Shown in pieces: positions 16,204 through 24,544 of a stretch of DNA of 36,321 nt. This DNA is from Deltaproteobacteria bacterium (GTDB lineage: Bacteria > Desulfobacterota > GWC2-55-46 > DRQE01): NCBI GenBank assembly GCA_015492245.1, contig WGFM01000026.1, positions 1-36,321 on the forward strand, in the 5' to 3' direction. The notes under the pieces were generated by a model. The model searched no databases, was not told where the DNA came from, and saw only the letters and a list, made by a program, of their open reading frames with translations. Position 1 is the stretch's first letter. Every line of letters starts with the position of its first letter. The position numbers and the translations under genes are program-made.

Positions 16204-16652
16204 ATTACTGTAACAACCAGTGTGTCGTTATATGTTCCCACACTTACATTCTGTCCTGGGGGTATTCTGCCATACACAGTAAGTGATGTAGCCCTGTTTC
16301 TCCTCACCCATGCTATCCTGAAGATGGTACCACCTGTGCCGTTTCCCCAGATCCGCGTGCGATTGCTGTTCGTATAGAGGTTGTAGTCAAGAAGGTCGGG
16401 AAGGCTGGTGTGCTTCATGCTGCGCGGGTTGAACCCGCCGGAGTTGTTGCTGGGCCCTATGGTCACTATTACCAGCGCATTTCTGGAGCAACCTATCGTG
16501 ATGGTGCCTGTTGTGTCAAGTGGGGTGGGGGACAATGTATCGTAGGTGCCGAAATCAACTGTAGAGGCACTCACACTACACTGAGCCCACACCGAAGTGC
16601 CTGCCATGAGCACATACAGCAGAACACCTATCAGGACATTCCGAAATCTCAT
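16197..16652 (-). CDS. SCPU-domain (spore coat U type) pilus subunit
   Basis: A 151-residue exported protein: signal peptide up to AQC (MRFRNVLIGVLLYVLMAGTS then VWA), then one classical SCPU domain with CSVSASTVDFGTYDTLSPTPLDTTGTITIGC, the RSM and LLDYNLYTN segments, WGNGTGGT, YGRIPPGQNVSVGTYNDTL and a final beta strand TVIW. These are the subunits of archaic chaperone-usher pili (Csu type). Cys pair in the N-terminal part probably forms the disulfide. AAGGGG precedes ATG 16652. Lies between the usher and the activator. A two-domain tip adhesin is absent, so this gene may supply the tip or a minor subunit (inference). Confidence 0.88.
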   Translation of the reverse strand: MRFRNVLIGVLLYVLMAGTSVWAQCSVSASTVDFGTYDTLSPTPLDTTGTITIGCSRNALVIVTIGPSNNSGGFNPRSMKHTSLPDLLDYNLYTNSNRTRIWGNGTGGTIFRIAWVRRNRATSLTVYGRIPPGQNVSVGTYNDTLVVTVIW

Positions 16653-16713
16653 TACACAACCCCTTCATACATAATACACCAGAACAGATGTATTTTCCAC
16701 ACTTACATGGAGC

Positions 16714-19713
16714 CTATCTTATAACCCTTATCTCCACCCTCCTGTTGAGTGCCCTTACATCTGATACATGGCAGCACTCGCCCATGCCCATTATGTTTAT
16801 AAGCCTTGCCGGTATACCGCTTTCCTCGAGGGCCTTCTTTACCGTTATGGCCCTTCTTACAGAAAGCCTATGGTTGTACTCTTCTGTGCCTATATCACAT
16901 GTGTAGCCTTTAACATCTATCCTTCTCAGCTCGACACCCTCAAGTGCCCTTGCAAACTGCCTGATCCTTTCGACCTCTTCACTTCTCAGGCTGTGTCTGT
17001 CGAAGTCGAAGTGTATGACTATGGAAAGGGGTGCTGCCTTTTCGGTCTCCTCCTGTGGTCTGGCCGCCTGTGGTTTGGCAGCAGGTGCTGGTGGTGTCAG
17101 AGGAGGCTTTACAGCAGGACTTACAGATGATGGCACCTTTTCTTCCACATCTGCCTCTGTCTCCATGGCAGTTGCAGCCACCTGCTTTCCCTCTTCTCTC
17201 ATCTCTTCGGCAGGTTGCGGGGCTTTAGCCCATCTGACATTTCTACACACCACATCTCCAACCTCGACGAACATCTCCTCCGATGGGGGCACATCTATCA
17301 GTGCCTCGCACTCGCCTTCCTCGAAGAGAAGCCTTACAGTGTGGACCCCCTGTTTGAGAAGTCTCAGGTCATCACCCTCCATGAACACACATCTTTCCTC
17401 GTCCTCCTCTATTACCTCCTCTTCCTGCCTGAAGTTGTCCATGTAGAACTCCCCGTCACTGCCCGTATCGAACAACACCTCTCCATCCGGAAGCACCATG
17501 ACAACCTCTTTGTACTTCATTGGTTCTCTTCTGCCGTCCACCTCCATGAACAGCCTTCCGGTGAGGAGCTGAATCTTTCTTATACCGAAGTCCAGGCAGA
17601 ACCCTCCCATAAGTGCTGGAGACACATACTTCATAACCTCTGGCACATAGTAGTCCATGGGGAGGTCTCTCACTTTGATGGAAACCTGGTTGTCGATGTA
17701 TGAGGCGAGGGTGGGAATAAAGAGGTATCCCTCTTCATCTGTTCTGCCCATCAGCTGGCTGTTGACATATACTGGCACATCTTCGAGCCTGTCGACCCTT
17801 ACAAGCCCGAAGCTACCACGAACAGGTCTCGAGAGTCCAACCTTTCCCCCAAGGCTGAGCACAGAGCCAGAAAAAGACAACCTTGTATAGTTTCTACTGC
17901 CTGAGGTGGAGTCCTCGAGTGTCTGGTCTATCCTGTATATTCCATGGTCTGCGTTGATCTGCAAGGACGGGTCCACCCTGTTTGTGGTTACACTGGGGGT
18001 AGTGTCCCTCTCAAAGAGAACCCTCCACCCATAGCCCTCTCCAGCGGGCATCCTGTTCTGTATCTGAACCTTCGCATTCTCACCTGATGTCTCTTTTGTG
18101 TAGCCTGTATTCACATATACATCCTTTCCTGCTGGATAATAATTGAGCCCCAGGAAGAACTCGTTTGTATCTGCCCCTGCCTCCACCCTCTTGAGGCGTG
18201 TATAGAGGATAAATTCTCTACTGAGGGTCCTTGAATACCTTACGGAGTATTCCCGTCTTTCTCGCCCGTTGTGGTATCTGACCGAGTTTATGTTGGCCGC
18301 TATCACACCACCTTCGGTGGTGCCATAGTTCACACCTCCACCCACCTCGTACTTCACCCCCAGGGATGTGCCGTTAATACTCGATATGTTTTCATAATCC
18401 TCTGTGTATGCACTCACAGAGAGGCTTGCGCTCTTGTTCTCCCTTACATAACTGTAGCCCAGAGAGCCCGCCCCACCGCCTCTGCCATCGGTGTTGCTTC
18501 CCCTTACCCTCACCGTAACGAGCCCTGCTTTCGGAAAGACCCTCGATACATCTGCTCCAAGATTCACGAATCCCTCTGAAAGCTCTGTGCTCAGGCCTGC
18601 TGTAAGGAAATCGGTAAAGCCATAACGGTGAAACCCCGTGAGGACAGGCTTATCGTAGGAAAAACTTTTCAACCCGAAGTCCTCCCTCTTGACCCCCACA
18701 GCATAGCTGTACTCATGCAGCCCCTTGCTGAGCACCGTGTCTGTAAAGTAGTAGGGGTACCTAAGCCTTCTCTCAACCCCGAAGGCATCCCTAATGACCA
18801 CCTCCACAGTCCTTGAACCCACTGTCTGGTAGATATTTCGCAGTTCGAACTCCCCTGGCGAGAGCCGTTCCCTGCTTATGAGCACATTGTCCATGTAGAC
18901 CTCTACATCTGAGGGTGTGGTCAGGAACCCGCGGATATTCAGCTTTGGCTGTTTTATGAAGTAGGGGTTTATGGTGAACACCTTTGAGAAGCTCACCCCA
19001 CCGAGCATCACACTGCCCCCCAGCCCACCTGACGAACCTATGAAGTCTCCCAGAACGAGCCTTGTCATATCCTCCCTGTCATCGTGGGTCAGGCTTGTTG
19101 AAAGGCGGCTGAACCTCTCTTCCGTATCGTTCCTTGTATACGATGTATCTGTAAGGAAGAGCCATCCCCGGTGCCTTATGCCCAGTTGGTTGGTGAGCGT
19201 GAAGGTCTCAAAATCCGCTCTGTCATCATGAGTGTATACGAGCCCGTAGTTCAAGAAGGCAGCAGAGTGTTCTGGCCTGAAGACCCTTTCAACCCTCCTT
19301 GCTCCCATGTCAACCACATGTAGCCTCAGGAGCCTCGGGGCTGCCGTTATGGAGAGCGCTATGGCTTCTTCGTCAAGGCTGAAGCTCACCCCTTCTATGG
19401 AGCTAAGGGATATGTAGGACTCACCTTCAACAGTTACCATCCTTCCCTCTATACCCTCTCTGAAGCCCATCTCCTCGAGGTCCTCCATCCTGACGAGGAA
19501 GTCCCCATCATCGGTGAGAACCATGAAGAACTCTCCCCTGCGTTCATGGTTCACCACCACATCCGCTATTATCATCTCATCTGAAAGGGCTGTATATGGG
19601 AGGCAAAAAAAAGAAAAAAAGATTGTTCCGCATACAAGAAAAACATGTATGCGTTCTATGAAGGCGGCGGATCTATCGTTTTCTCTAAGGCACACACATC
19701 GCCTTCTGGACAT
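16714..19713 (-). CDS. Chaperone-usher outer-membrane usher fused to a C-terminal OmpA-like domain
   Basis: A 999-residue usher that would secrete and assemble the SCPU subunits through the outer membrane. Order: signal peptide (to about 45), periplasmic N-terminal domain (47-125, MIIADVVVNHERRGEFF), the long beta-barrel starting near FLNYGLVY (153-160), a plug-type segment (DVEVYMDNVLIS, SPGEFELRN, 269-293), then the usher C-terminal domains up to about 745. Beyond these lies an acidic segment, a Pro/Ala/Lys-rich linker (about 830-895) and an OmpA-like domain (896-999) with IHFDFDRHSL, TCDIGTEEYN, LSVRRA and ALNRRVEIRV. The peptidoglycan-contact residues Asp940 and Arg954 are present. Ordinary ushers are about 800-870 residues and end before this linker. 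The ATG overlaps the chaperone gene by 29 bp; a GTG at 19695, with AGAAGG 6 nt upstream, is an alternative start. Confidence 0.93.
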   Translation of the reverse strand: MSRRRCVCLRENDRSAAFIERIHVFLVCGTIFFSFFCLPYTALSDEMIIADVVVNHERRGEFFMVLTDDGDFLVRMEDLEEMGFREGIEGRMVTVEGESYISLSSIEGVSFSLDEEAIALSITAAPRLLRLHVVDMGARRVERVFRPEHSAAFLNYGLVYTHDDRADFETFTLTNQLGIRHRGWLFLTDTSYTRNDTEERFSRLSTSLTHDDREDMTRLVLGDFIGSSGGLGGSVMLGGVSFSKVFTINPYFIKQPKLNIRGFLTTPSDVEVYMDNVLISRERLSPGEFELRNIYQTVGSRTVEVVIRDAFGVERRLRYPYYFTDTVLSKGLHEYSYAVGVKREDFGLKSFSYDKPVLTGFHRYGFTDFLTAGLSTELSEGFVNLGADVSRVFPKAGLVTVRVRGSNTDGRGGGAGSLGYSYVRENKSASLSVSAYTEDYENISSINGTSLGVKYEVGGGVNYGTTEGGVIAANINSVRYHNGRERREYSVRYSRTLSREFILYTRLKRVEAGADTNEFFLGLNYYPAGKDVYVNTGYTKETSGENAKVQIQNRMPAGEGYGWRVLFERDTTPSVTTNRVDPSLQINADHGIYRIDQTLEDSTSGSRNYTRLSFSGSVLSLGGKVGLSRPVRGSFGLVRVDRLEDVPVYVNSQLMGRTDEEGYLFIPTLASYIDNQVSIKVRDLPMDYYVPEVMKYVSPALMGGFCLDFGIRKIQLLTGRLFMEVDGRREPMKYKEVVMVLPDGEVLFDTGSDGEFYMDNFRQEEEVIEEDEERCVFMEGDDLRLLKQGVHTVRLLFEEGECEALIDVPPSEEMFVEVGDVVCRNVRWAKAPQPAEEMREEGKQVAATAMETEADVEEKVPSSVSPAVKPPLTPPAPAAKPQAARPQEETEKAAPLSIVIHFDFDRHSLRSEEVERIRQFARALEGVELRRIDVKGYTCDIGTEEYNHRLSVRRAITVKKALEESGIPARLINIMGMGECCHVSDVRALNRRVEIRVIR

Positions 19714-20449
19714 CTAACCTGCCTGAAAAGTCCACCCTGTCGGTATCAACAGCAACACCTATCTCTTTCAACCTCTCACAGACATCCTTCTTGAGTTTTA
19801 CCCTGTACACCCTCTTTACCCCGTGGAGCAGGTACCACCCTGCAATGCTTTCTTCAAACACCTTCTCTCCCTTCTCGTCCAGGCCTGTAACACCTATGGT
19901 GTTTATCCTGAAGTGCACATTGCCGCTGTTCTTTATGGTAATGAGAAGGGCTCCATCATTCAGTTCCATCTTCTCTATATCTCCTGCGACCTTCTCTCTC
20001 ACGGGCTTGACGAAAACTGGCACACCGAACCTCAGTGCTATATGCACGGCCGTTGCCTTCTTCTTTATATCCTCGGGCACACCCTGTATGAAGATCCTGT
20101 AGGTCCTCTCCACGCCAGCCGGTGGCATCTTTACCCCGAGCCTTATGGCACGCCTCTTTTCGGGCTCAACAGTAATGACCTTTGGATAATATATTATGTC
20201 CTTCGAAGGGGTGTAGAGGTCTTTACCCTCTTCATCCTGCTTCCACTCCACAAGCTTTGCCTCGAACTTGAACCTCTTCTTGTCGTCGTTTATTATGGTT
20301 ACAATAGCTGACCTTACATTCCCACTGAAGACCACCTTTATGGGGGCTATCCTGAAACCCTTTGTGTGGGCCGGTGTAGAGATCAGGATAGAAGATAGAG
20401 ATACAATACCAGTATATAGGATCAGCCTTTTCAGAACCCTCTTCATCAT
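19685..20449 (-). CDS. Periplasmic pilus chaperone, PapD-like
   Basis: A 254-residue exported protein (signal peptide to about STPAHTKG). Such chaperones fold pilus subunits by donor-strand complementation and hand them to the usher. Domain 1 contains FRIAPIKVVFSGNVRSAIVTIIND and the family-typical ERTYRIFIQGVP; domain 2 begins near DIEKMELNDGALLITIKNSGN. Reading frame is closed just upstream, so start is ATG 20449 or 20446; no good Shine-Dalgarno precedes it closely (GGGAGG is about 25 nt away). It overlaps the usher start by 29 bp and follows a large palindrome after the first pilin. Confidence 0.88.
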   Translation of the reverse strand: MMKRVLKRLILYTGIVSLSSILISTPAHTKGFRIAPIKVVFSGNVRSAIVTIINDDKKRFKFEAKLVEWKQDEEGKDLYTPSKDIIYYPKVITVEPEKRRAIRLGVKMPPAGVERTYRIFIQGVPEDIKKKATAVHIALRFGVPVFVKPVREKVAGDIEKMELNDGALLITIKNSGNVHFRINTIGVTGLDEKGEKVFEESIAGWYLLHGVKRVYRVKLKKDVCERLKEIGVAVDTDRVDFSGRLDVQKAMCVP

Positions 20450-20495
20450 GGCATTACATCAAACTATACGACAAACCTCCCTCTTTTTCAAGACA

Positions 20496-20527
20496 AAAGA
20501 GGGGGATGTGTACACATCCCCCTCTTT
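20496..20527. repeat. Perfect 32-bp palindrome between pilin and chaperone genes
   Basis: Left arm AAAGAGGGGGATGTGT (20496-20511) and right arm ACACATCCCCCTCTTT (20512-20527) are exact reverse complements with no spacer. On the transcribed minus strand the RNA hairpin ends in UCUUUUG, a short U-run, so partial termination or 3'-end protection of the pilin message is likely. It lies 40 bp after the pilin stop codon and 46 bp before the chaperone start, in the 118-bp gap. Confidence 0.85.
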
Positions 20528-20567
20528 AAGACAAGGCCCCTGGCTTATTCTATCGAACCTTAAAAGC

Positions 20568-21032
20568 TCAGTAGGTAACCGTAACGGTTACCGTATCGGT
20601 ATATGTCCCTGCTGGCACCGCGGTGTAATCAATCTCAAGCACATCCCCTGTGATGCCAAGTGTTACTGCAGCATTACGCCCGTTACCTGTTCCACCTGTA
20701 TTACCAATATTCATCACATAGGGTATAAGGTTTACACCATCGCTCATACAGTGCTCCTTCGTACAGCCTGTATCATTCGCCCCTACCTCACCTGTTACAT
20801 TCCAGCCCACACCACTTGTGCACCAGATCTCAAGGTCAGGATTGGCTGCCACACCTAATACATCACCTGATGTGAGTGTTCCGAAGTCAAGAGATGCTGT
20901 GGCGACAGAGAACTGACAGGTACCCTGCACCGCAGCGGTTACATTAACGGTACCCGTGGTTGTGGCCGCCCATACCCTGCCAGCCCCAAGGACCAGCACC
21001 ATGATGACTATCAATGCACCCAGTCTCCTCAT
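20568..21032 (-). CDS. SCPU-like pilus subunit, probable major pilin
   Basis: A 154-residue exported protein with a signal peptide cut near VWA-ATT. The mature protein has TCQFSVATASLDFGTLTSGDV, a second cysteine in IWCTSG and the end PAGTYTDTVTVTVTY, which are the landmarks of SCPU/archaic pilin domains; the middle (GANDTGCTKEHCMSDG) carries an extra Cys pair and is more divergent than the downstream SCPU protein. First gene behind the strongest promoter of the window and followed by a stabilising or attenuating palindrome, which is the usual place for a major subunit. AAGGAGGG lies 9 nt before ATG 21032. Confidence 0.85.
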   Translation of the reverse strand: MRRLGALIVIMVLVLGAGRVWAATTTGTVNVTAAVQGTCQFSVATASLDFGTLTSGDVLGVAANPDLEIWCTSGVGWNVTGEVGANDTGCTKEHCMSDGVNLIPYVMNIGNTGGTGNGRNAAVTLGITGDVLEIDYTAVPAGTYTDTVTVTVTY

Positions 21033-21089
21033 AGCTCAACCCTCCTTTATCTGTAATTTCTTTACCCCCTGATATATCCTTTACCTGAA

Positions 21090-21118
21090 ATTATAGCCCT
21101 ACCGAGGGATGGTGTCAA
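21090..21118 (-). promoter_or_regulatory. Consensus sigma-70 promoter of the pilus operon
   Basis: Minus strand TTGACA (21118-21113), exactly 17 bp, TATAAT (21095-21090): a full match to consensus. The start would be near 21083, giving a leader of about 50 nt before the pilin ATG. Confidence 0.9.
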
Positions 21119-21126
21119 GCCTAAAA

Positions 21127-21142
21127 TTACCCTTTAGGGTAA
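21127..21142. repeat. Inverted repeat just upstream of the pilus promoter
   Basis: Arms TTACCCT and AGGGTAA around TT, ending 8 bp upstream of the -35 box. Position and symmetry suit a dimeric regulator acting on the otherwise consensus promoter. The remainder of 21033-21267 contains the promoter, the terminator of the ribosomal operon and a short leader; no gene is seen. Confidence 0.5.
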
Positions 21143-21177
21143 AAAATAAATCTGGACTATCCACCCACCCTGGACAC

Positions 21178-21203
21178 AAAAAAACGGGGTCAGCAAGACC
21201 CCG
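21178..21203 (-). terminator. Intrinsic terminator of the ribosomal protein superoperon
   Basis: On the minus strand CGGGGTC, loop TTGCT, GACCCCG and then seven T residues (21184-21178). It lies 65 bp after the rplQ stop codon and separates the ribosomal genes from the pilus promoter. Confidence 0.93.
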
Positions 21204-21267
21204 CATATATTCTACCTTCCAGGCTGCTGGTTGCCTTAATCCTCTTTACAGGCCATGTGCGCCCTCG

Positions 21268-21660
21268 CTATGCCGTCTTCTTCTCTTCTTTTTCGGATGC
21301 CTCTTTCTTCTCCACCAGCTCTATCACCGAAAGGGGTGCGCAATCTCCCTTGCGGTTGCCGAGTTTGAGTATCCTCGTGTATCCGCCTGCCCTTGTGGTG
21401 TAGCGCTTTGCTATGTCTTCGAAGAGCTTTGTAACCATGGCCTTGTTTCGCATGAATGCCATGGCCCTTCTTCTTGCAGGAAGGGTTCCCTTCTTGCCCA
21501 GGGTAATCATCCTCTCGGCATATCTTCTGAGGAGCTTTGCCTTCGGTGTGGTGGTCTTTATGCGCTCGTGCTCGAAGAGGGAGTTCACCATGTTTGCCAT
21601 CATGCAGCGAAGGTGTCCTGCTGGTCTTGAAAGCCGTTTGTCGTCTCTATTGTGTCTCAT
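21268..21660 (-). CDS. rplQ: 50S ribosomal protein L17
   Basis: L17 (130 residues) binds 23S rRNA near the exit side of the large subunit. The N-terminal [29 protein letters not shown] is diagnostic, as is [14 protein letters not shown]. The C terminus carries a Lys/Glu-rich tail ([13 protein letters not shown]). Last gene of the alpha operon, 15 bp after rpoA, followed by the terminator at 21178-21203. Confidence 0.97.
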   Translation of the reverse strand: MRHNRDDKRLSRPAGHLRCMMANMVNSLFEHERIKTTTPKAKLLRRYAERMITLGKKGTLPARRRAMAFMRNKAMVTKLFEDIAKRYTTRAGGYTRILKLGNRKGDCAPLSVIELVEKKEASEKEEKKTA

Positions 21661-21675
21661 CTCAAAACACCCCTT

Positions 21676-22710
21676 TTATTCCGTCTCTTTGCTCTTTTCC
21701 AGGTGCATGCGGTCGAGCTCCTCACGGGATGGGAAGCCATCGAGCTTCATGCCGAAGTCAAGCCCCATGCCGTGGAGAATCTCCTTTATCTCGTTGAGCG
21801 ATTTCCTGCCGAAGTTCTTCGTTTTGAGCATCTCCTGCTCGGTCTTCTGCACCATCTCGCCTATGTACTTTATATCTGCGTTCTTGAGACAGTTTGCACT
21901 CCTCACCGAGAGCTCGAGCTCGTCCACCGTCTTGAAGAGGTTCTCGTTGTACCAGGGTTTGTTCTCGAGCCTTTCCTCTACGCTCTCTTCTTCTGCGCCC
22001 TCATCTTCTTCAAAGGCTATGAACACAGAGAGCTGGTCCTTGAGGATCTTTGCCGCTATGCCCACGGCTGTCTGTGGGTCTATGGCACCGGTGGTCCAGA
22101 CCTCGAGGGTGAGCTTGTCGTAGTCCGTTCTGTGTCCCACCCGGGCCTGGCTCACATCGAATGTGGCCCTTATGACAGGCTGGAATATGGCATCCACAGG
22201 CACAACGCCCACCGGGGAGTCCGGCAGCTTGTTCCGTTCAGCCGGTACATAGCCCCTGCCACCTTCCACGGTCATCTCGCAGACGAGTTTTCCGTCCTTA
22301 CCCACGGTTGCTATGTAGAGCTCAGGGTTGAGCACTTCCACCGCTGGATCACACTCGATGTCTGCTGCCCTTACCTCTTTGGGTTCTGTAACATTGAGTC
22401 TTATGGTCTTTGGCCCTTCTCCGTCGAGCCTGAGCCTTACCTGTTTCAGGTTCAGAATAATATCTGTAACATCCTCTTTTACCCCTGGAATACTGGTGAA
22501 CTCATAGAGCACTCCATCAAACCTTACATTCGTTATGGCTGCACCACGAAGGGATGAAAGAAGGATCCTGCGAAGCGAGTTGCCCAGGGTCGTGCCATAG
22601 CCCCTCTCAAGGGGTTCTGCCACGAACTTACCATAGGTATCTGTGAGTTTTACTGCCTCGAGTGTCTTTGGTTTTATAAGGTCTCGCCAGTTTTTCTGCA
22701 TATTCTGCAT
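21676..22710 (-). CDS. rpoA: DNA-directed RNA polymerase subunit alpha
   Basis: The alpha dimer nucleates RNA polymerase assembly. The 344-residue protein has the N-terminal assembly domain (about 15-235; [28 protein letters not shown]), an acidic linker ([17 protein letters not shown]) and the C-terminal DNA/activator-binding domain (about 265-335; [20 protein letters not shown] and [14 protein letters not shown]). ATG 22710 has GGGGGG only 3 nt before it; an in-frame ATG at 22701 would have better spacing. Preceded by an inverted repeat overlapping the rpsD stop codon. Confidence 0.97.
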   Translation of the reverse strand: MQNMQKNWRDLIKPKTLEAVKLTDTYGKFVAEPLERGYGTTLGNSLRRILLSSLRGAAITNVRFDGVLYEFTSIPGVKEDVTDIILNLKQVRLRLDGEGPKTIRLNVTEPKEVRAADIECDPAVEVLNPELYIATVGKDGKLVCEMTVEGGRGYVPAERNKLPDSPVGVVPVDAIFQPVIRATFDVSQARVGHRTDYDKLTLEVWTTGAIDPQTAVGIAAKILKDQLSVFIAFEEDEGAEEESVEERLENKPWYNENLFKTVDELELSVRSANCLKNADIKYIGEMVQKTEQEMLKTKNFGRKSLNEIKEILHGMGLDFGMKLDGFPSREELDRMHLEKSKETE

Positions 22711-22731
22711 AGTCCCCCCGTTTTTGTGAAA

Positions 22732-22757
22732 TAATGTTAATTACGCCCTTAACATTA
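22732..22757. repeat. 9-bp inverted repeat at the rpsD/rpoA junction
   Basis: TAATGTTAA (22732-22740) and TTAACATTA (22749-22757) pair perfectly around an 8-nt loop; the repeat includes the rpsD stop codon. In the transcript it would form an A/U-rich hairpin just before the rpoA ribosome-binding site, without a T-run. It may adjust rpoA translation or be a processing site. Confidence 0.5.
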
Positions 22758-23381
22758 CTTTGAATAAAGCTCTACTATGAGGTGTTCTTCAATGGGCATG
22801 GTTACATCCATCCTCTGGGGCAGCCTTGTTACGACACCCTTGAGGTTACCTGCATTCAGGGAGAGCCATTCCGGTATGCCTCTTCTCTCTGCGCTCTTAA
22901 GGTTCTCTTTGAGTTTCTCACCGCCTTTGAGCTTTTCGGCCACCTCTATTGTGTTCCCTTCTCTTATCATGTACGATGGTATATTCACCTTTCTTCCATT
23001 TACCCTGAAGTGCCCCTGGGTAATGAGTATCCTCGCCTCTCTTCTTGAAGAGGCGAAACCGAGTCTGAAGACCACATTATCGAGCCTTCTTTCAAGAAGG
23101 GAAATCAGGTTTTCACCCGTAACCCCGCGCATCCTTTCGGCCTTCTTGAAGAGGTTGTGGAACTGGTTTTCGAGAAGCCCATAGATGCGTTTTACCTTCT
23201 GTTTCTCTCTGAGCTGGAGTCCGTACTCGCTTATCTTGCTTCTGGACTGGCCGTGCTGGCCTGGGGGGTAGGGTCTTCTCTCAAAGGCACACTTGTCAGT
23301 GAAGCACCTTTCCCCCTTGAGAAAGAGCTTCATCCCCTCACGCCTGCACAGTTTACATACAGGACCTGTATATCTTGCCAA
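22755..23381 (-). CDS. rpsD: 30S ribosomal protein S4
   Basis: S4 is a primary 16S rRNA binder that starts body assembly of the small subunit. The 208 residues contain an N-terminal zinc-ligand set (C9, C12, C26, C31), as in the C+ form of S4, and the S4 RNA-binding domain ([35 protein letters not shown]). The start codon is TTG at 23381 with AAGGAGG 6 nt upstream; translation as MARYTGP fits the family start exactly. In enterobacteria S4 autoregulates the alpha operon; whether that holds here is not visible. Confidence 0.97.
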   Translation of the reverse strand: MARYTGPVCKLCRREGMKLFLKGERCFTDKCAFERRPYPPGQHGQSRSKISEYGLQLREKQKVKRIYGLLENQFHNLFKKAERMRGVTGENLISLLERRLDNVVFRLGFASSRREARILITQGHFRVNGRKVNIPSYMIREGNTIEVAEKLKGGEKLKENLKSAERRGIPEWLSLNAGNLKGVVTRLPQRMDVTMPIEEHLIVELYSK

Positions 23382-23407
23382 CTTCTACCTCCTTGAATTT
23401 AAAAATA

Positions 23408-23782
23408 TCAGACCCTTCTTCTCTTTGGTGGCCTGCAACCGTTGTGTGGTATGGGAGTTACATCCCTTATGAGTGTTATGCTCAGCCCTGCTGTCTGCAA
23501 AGACCTGAGGGCTGCCTCCCTGCCTGCTCCAGGCCCCTTTATGTGCACATCCACACTTCTCATTCCACATTCCATGGCCTTTCTCGCAGCCGATGTTGCT
23601 GCCACCTGTGCGGCAAAGGGTGTGCCCTTTCTTGAGCCCTTGAATCCTTCGCTCCCTGCACTGGCCCAGGCAACCACATTGCCCTGTGGGTCTGTTATGG
23701 TAATTATGGTGTTGTTGAATGTAGCCTTTATGTGTGCAACACCTTTTGGCACATTCTTCTTCGTCTTCTTAACCCTTGCCAT
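23408..23782 (-). CDS. rpsK: 30S ribosomal protein S11
   Basis: S11 (124 residues) lines the platform of the small subunit near the E-site. Diagnostic segments: [39 protein letters not shown], and the C-terminal [21 protein letters not shown] 23782 with GGAGGAG-like sequence upstream, 21 bp after rpsM. Confidence 0.97.
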   Translation of the reverse strand: MARVKKTKKNVPKGVAHIKATFNNTIITITDPQGNVVAWASAGSEGFKGSRKGTPFAAQVAATSAARKAMECGMRSVDVHIKGPGAGREAALRSLQTAGLSITLIRDVTPIPHNGCRPPKRRRV

Positions 23783-23803
23783 AGGAAAGCTCCTCCGAAG
23801 CTC

Positions 23804-24172
23804 TTATTTTTTGGTCTTAACGGCTCCCTTGCGCGGGCCCTTTCTGGTTCTTGCGTTGGTTCTTGTGCGCTGCCCCCTTGCAGGAAGCCCCATCCTGTGC
23901 CGCAATCCACGATAGGCGCCAAGGTCTATGAGCCTTTTTATGTTCATGGCCACTTCTTTGCGAAGGTCTCCTTCCACCTTGTACTCATTGTCTATTACCT
24001 TCCTTATCCTCGAGACCTCGTCATCTGTAAGCTCCTTCGCCCTCTTCGATGGAGGCACATCTGCCGTCGTGAGTATCTTGCCCGCAGAGGAGCGTCCTAT
24101 CCCGTATATGCGGGTAAGGGCTATATCTATCCGTTTGTCCTTTGGCAGGTCGACTCCTGCTATCCTTGGCAC
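23804..24172 (-). CDS. rpsM: 30S ribosomal protein S13
   Basis: S13 (122 residues) sits in the small-subunit head and contacts P-site tRNA and the large subunit. [31 protein letters not shown] and the C-terminal [22 protein letters not shown] are diagnostic. GTG start at 24172 with AGGAGG 10 nt upstream. First gene after rpmJ in the alpha-operon part. Confidence 0.97.
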   Translation of the reverse strand: MPRIAGVDLPKDKRIDIALTRIYGIGRSSAGKILTTADVPPSKRAKELTDDEVSRIRKVIDNEYKVEGDLRKEVAMNIKRLIDLGAYRGLRHRMGLPARGQRTRTNARTRKGPRKGAVKTKK

Positions 24173-24195
24173 TTTTCTGTAACCTCCTTTTTGTA

Positions 24196-24309
24196 TTAAC
24201 CCTGACGCTGCTTGTGTTTGGGGTTCTCACACATAACCCGCACCACACCCTTACGCCTTATAATCTTGCACTTTGCACATATCTTCTTTACAGAGCTCCT
24301 TACCTTCAT
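24196..24309 (-). CDS. rpmJ: 50S ribosomal protein L36
   Basis: A 37-residue protein, [20 protein letters not shown] followed by [17 protein letters not shown]. It carries the complete zinc-ribbon ligand set of the C+ form (C11, C14, C27, H32). L36 stabilises the 23S rRNA core near the L7/L12 base. AGGTGG lies before ATG 24309. Typical position between infA and rpsM. Confidence 0.96.
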   Translation of the reverse strand: MKVRSSVKKICAKCKIIRRKGVVRVMCENPKHKQRQG

Positions 24310-24318
24310 CTTCCCACC

Positions 24319-24537
24319 TCACTTTACCCTGTATACTATCCGTCCTCTTGTAAGGTCATAGGGTGAAAGCTCCACTATGACCTTATCACCTGGTAGAATC
24401 TTTATAAAATACATCCTCATCTTTCCCGACACATAGGCAAGCACCCTGTGTCCGTTCTCAAGCTCAACCCTGAACATGGCATTGGGCAGTGTCTCCACGA
24501 CCGTTCCTTCTACCTGTATAGCCTCTTCCTTTGGCAT
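24319..24537 (-). CDS. infA: Translation initiation factor IF-1
   Basis: IF-1 (72 residues, one OB-fold) blocks the A-site during initiation and aids IF-2 and IF-3. [30 protein letters not shown] and [10 protein letters not shown] and [22 protein letters not shown] are diagnostic. ATG 24537 follows a G-rich site (AGGGGGG) 7 bp after the map stop codon. Confidence 0.97.
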   Translation of the reverse strand: MPKEEAIQVEGTVVETLPNAMFRVELENGHRVLAYVSGKMRMYFIKILPGDKVIVELSPYDLTRGRIVYRVK

Positions 24538-24544
24538 AACCCCC

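Noticed and set aside
16673-16694. Inverted repeat AATACA/TGTATT between the usher and the second pilin gene
   Set aside because: Six A/T-rich base pairs around a 10-nt loop are weak and expected by chance; no T-run follows.
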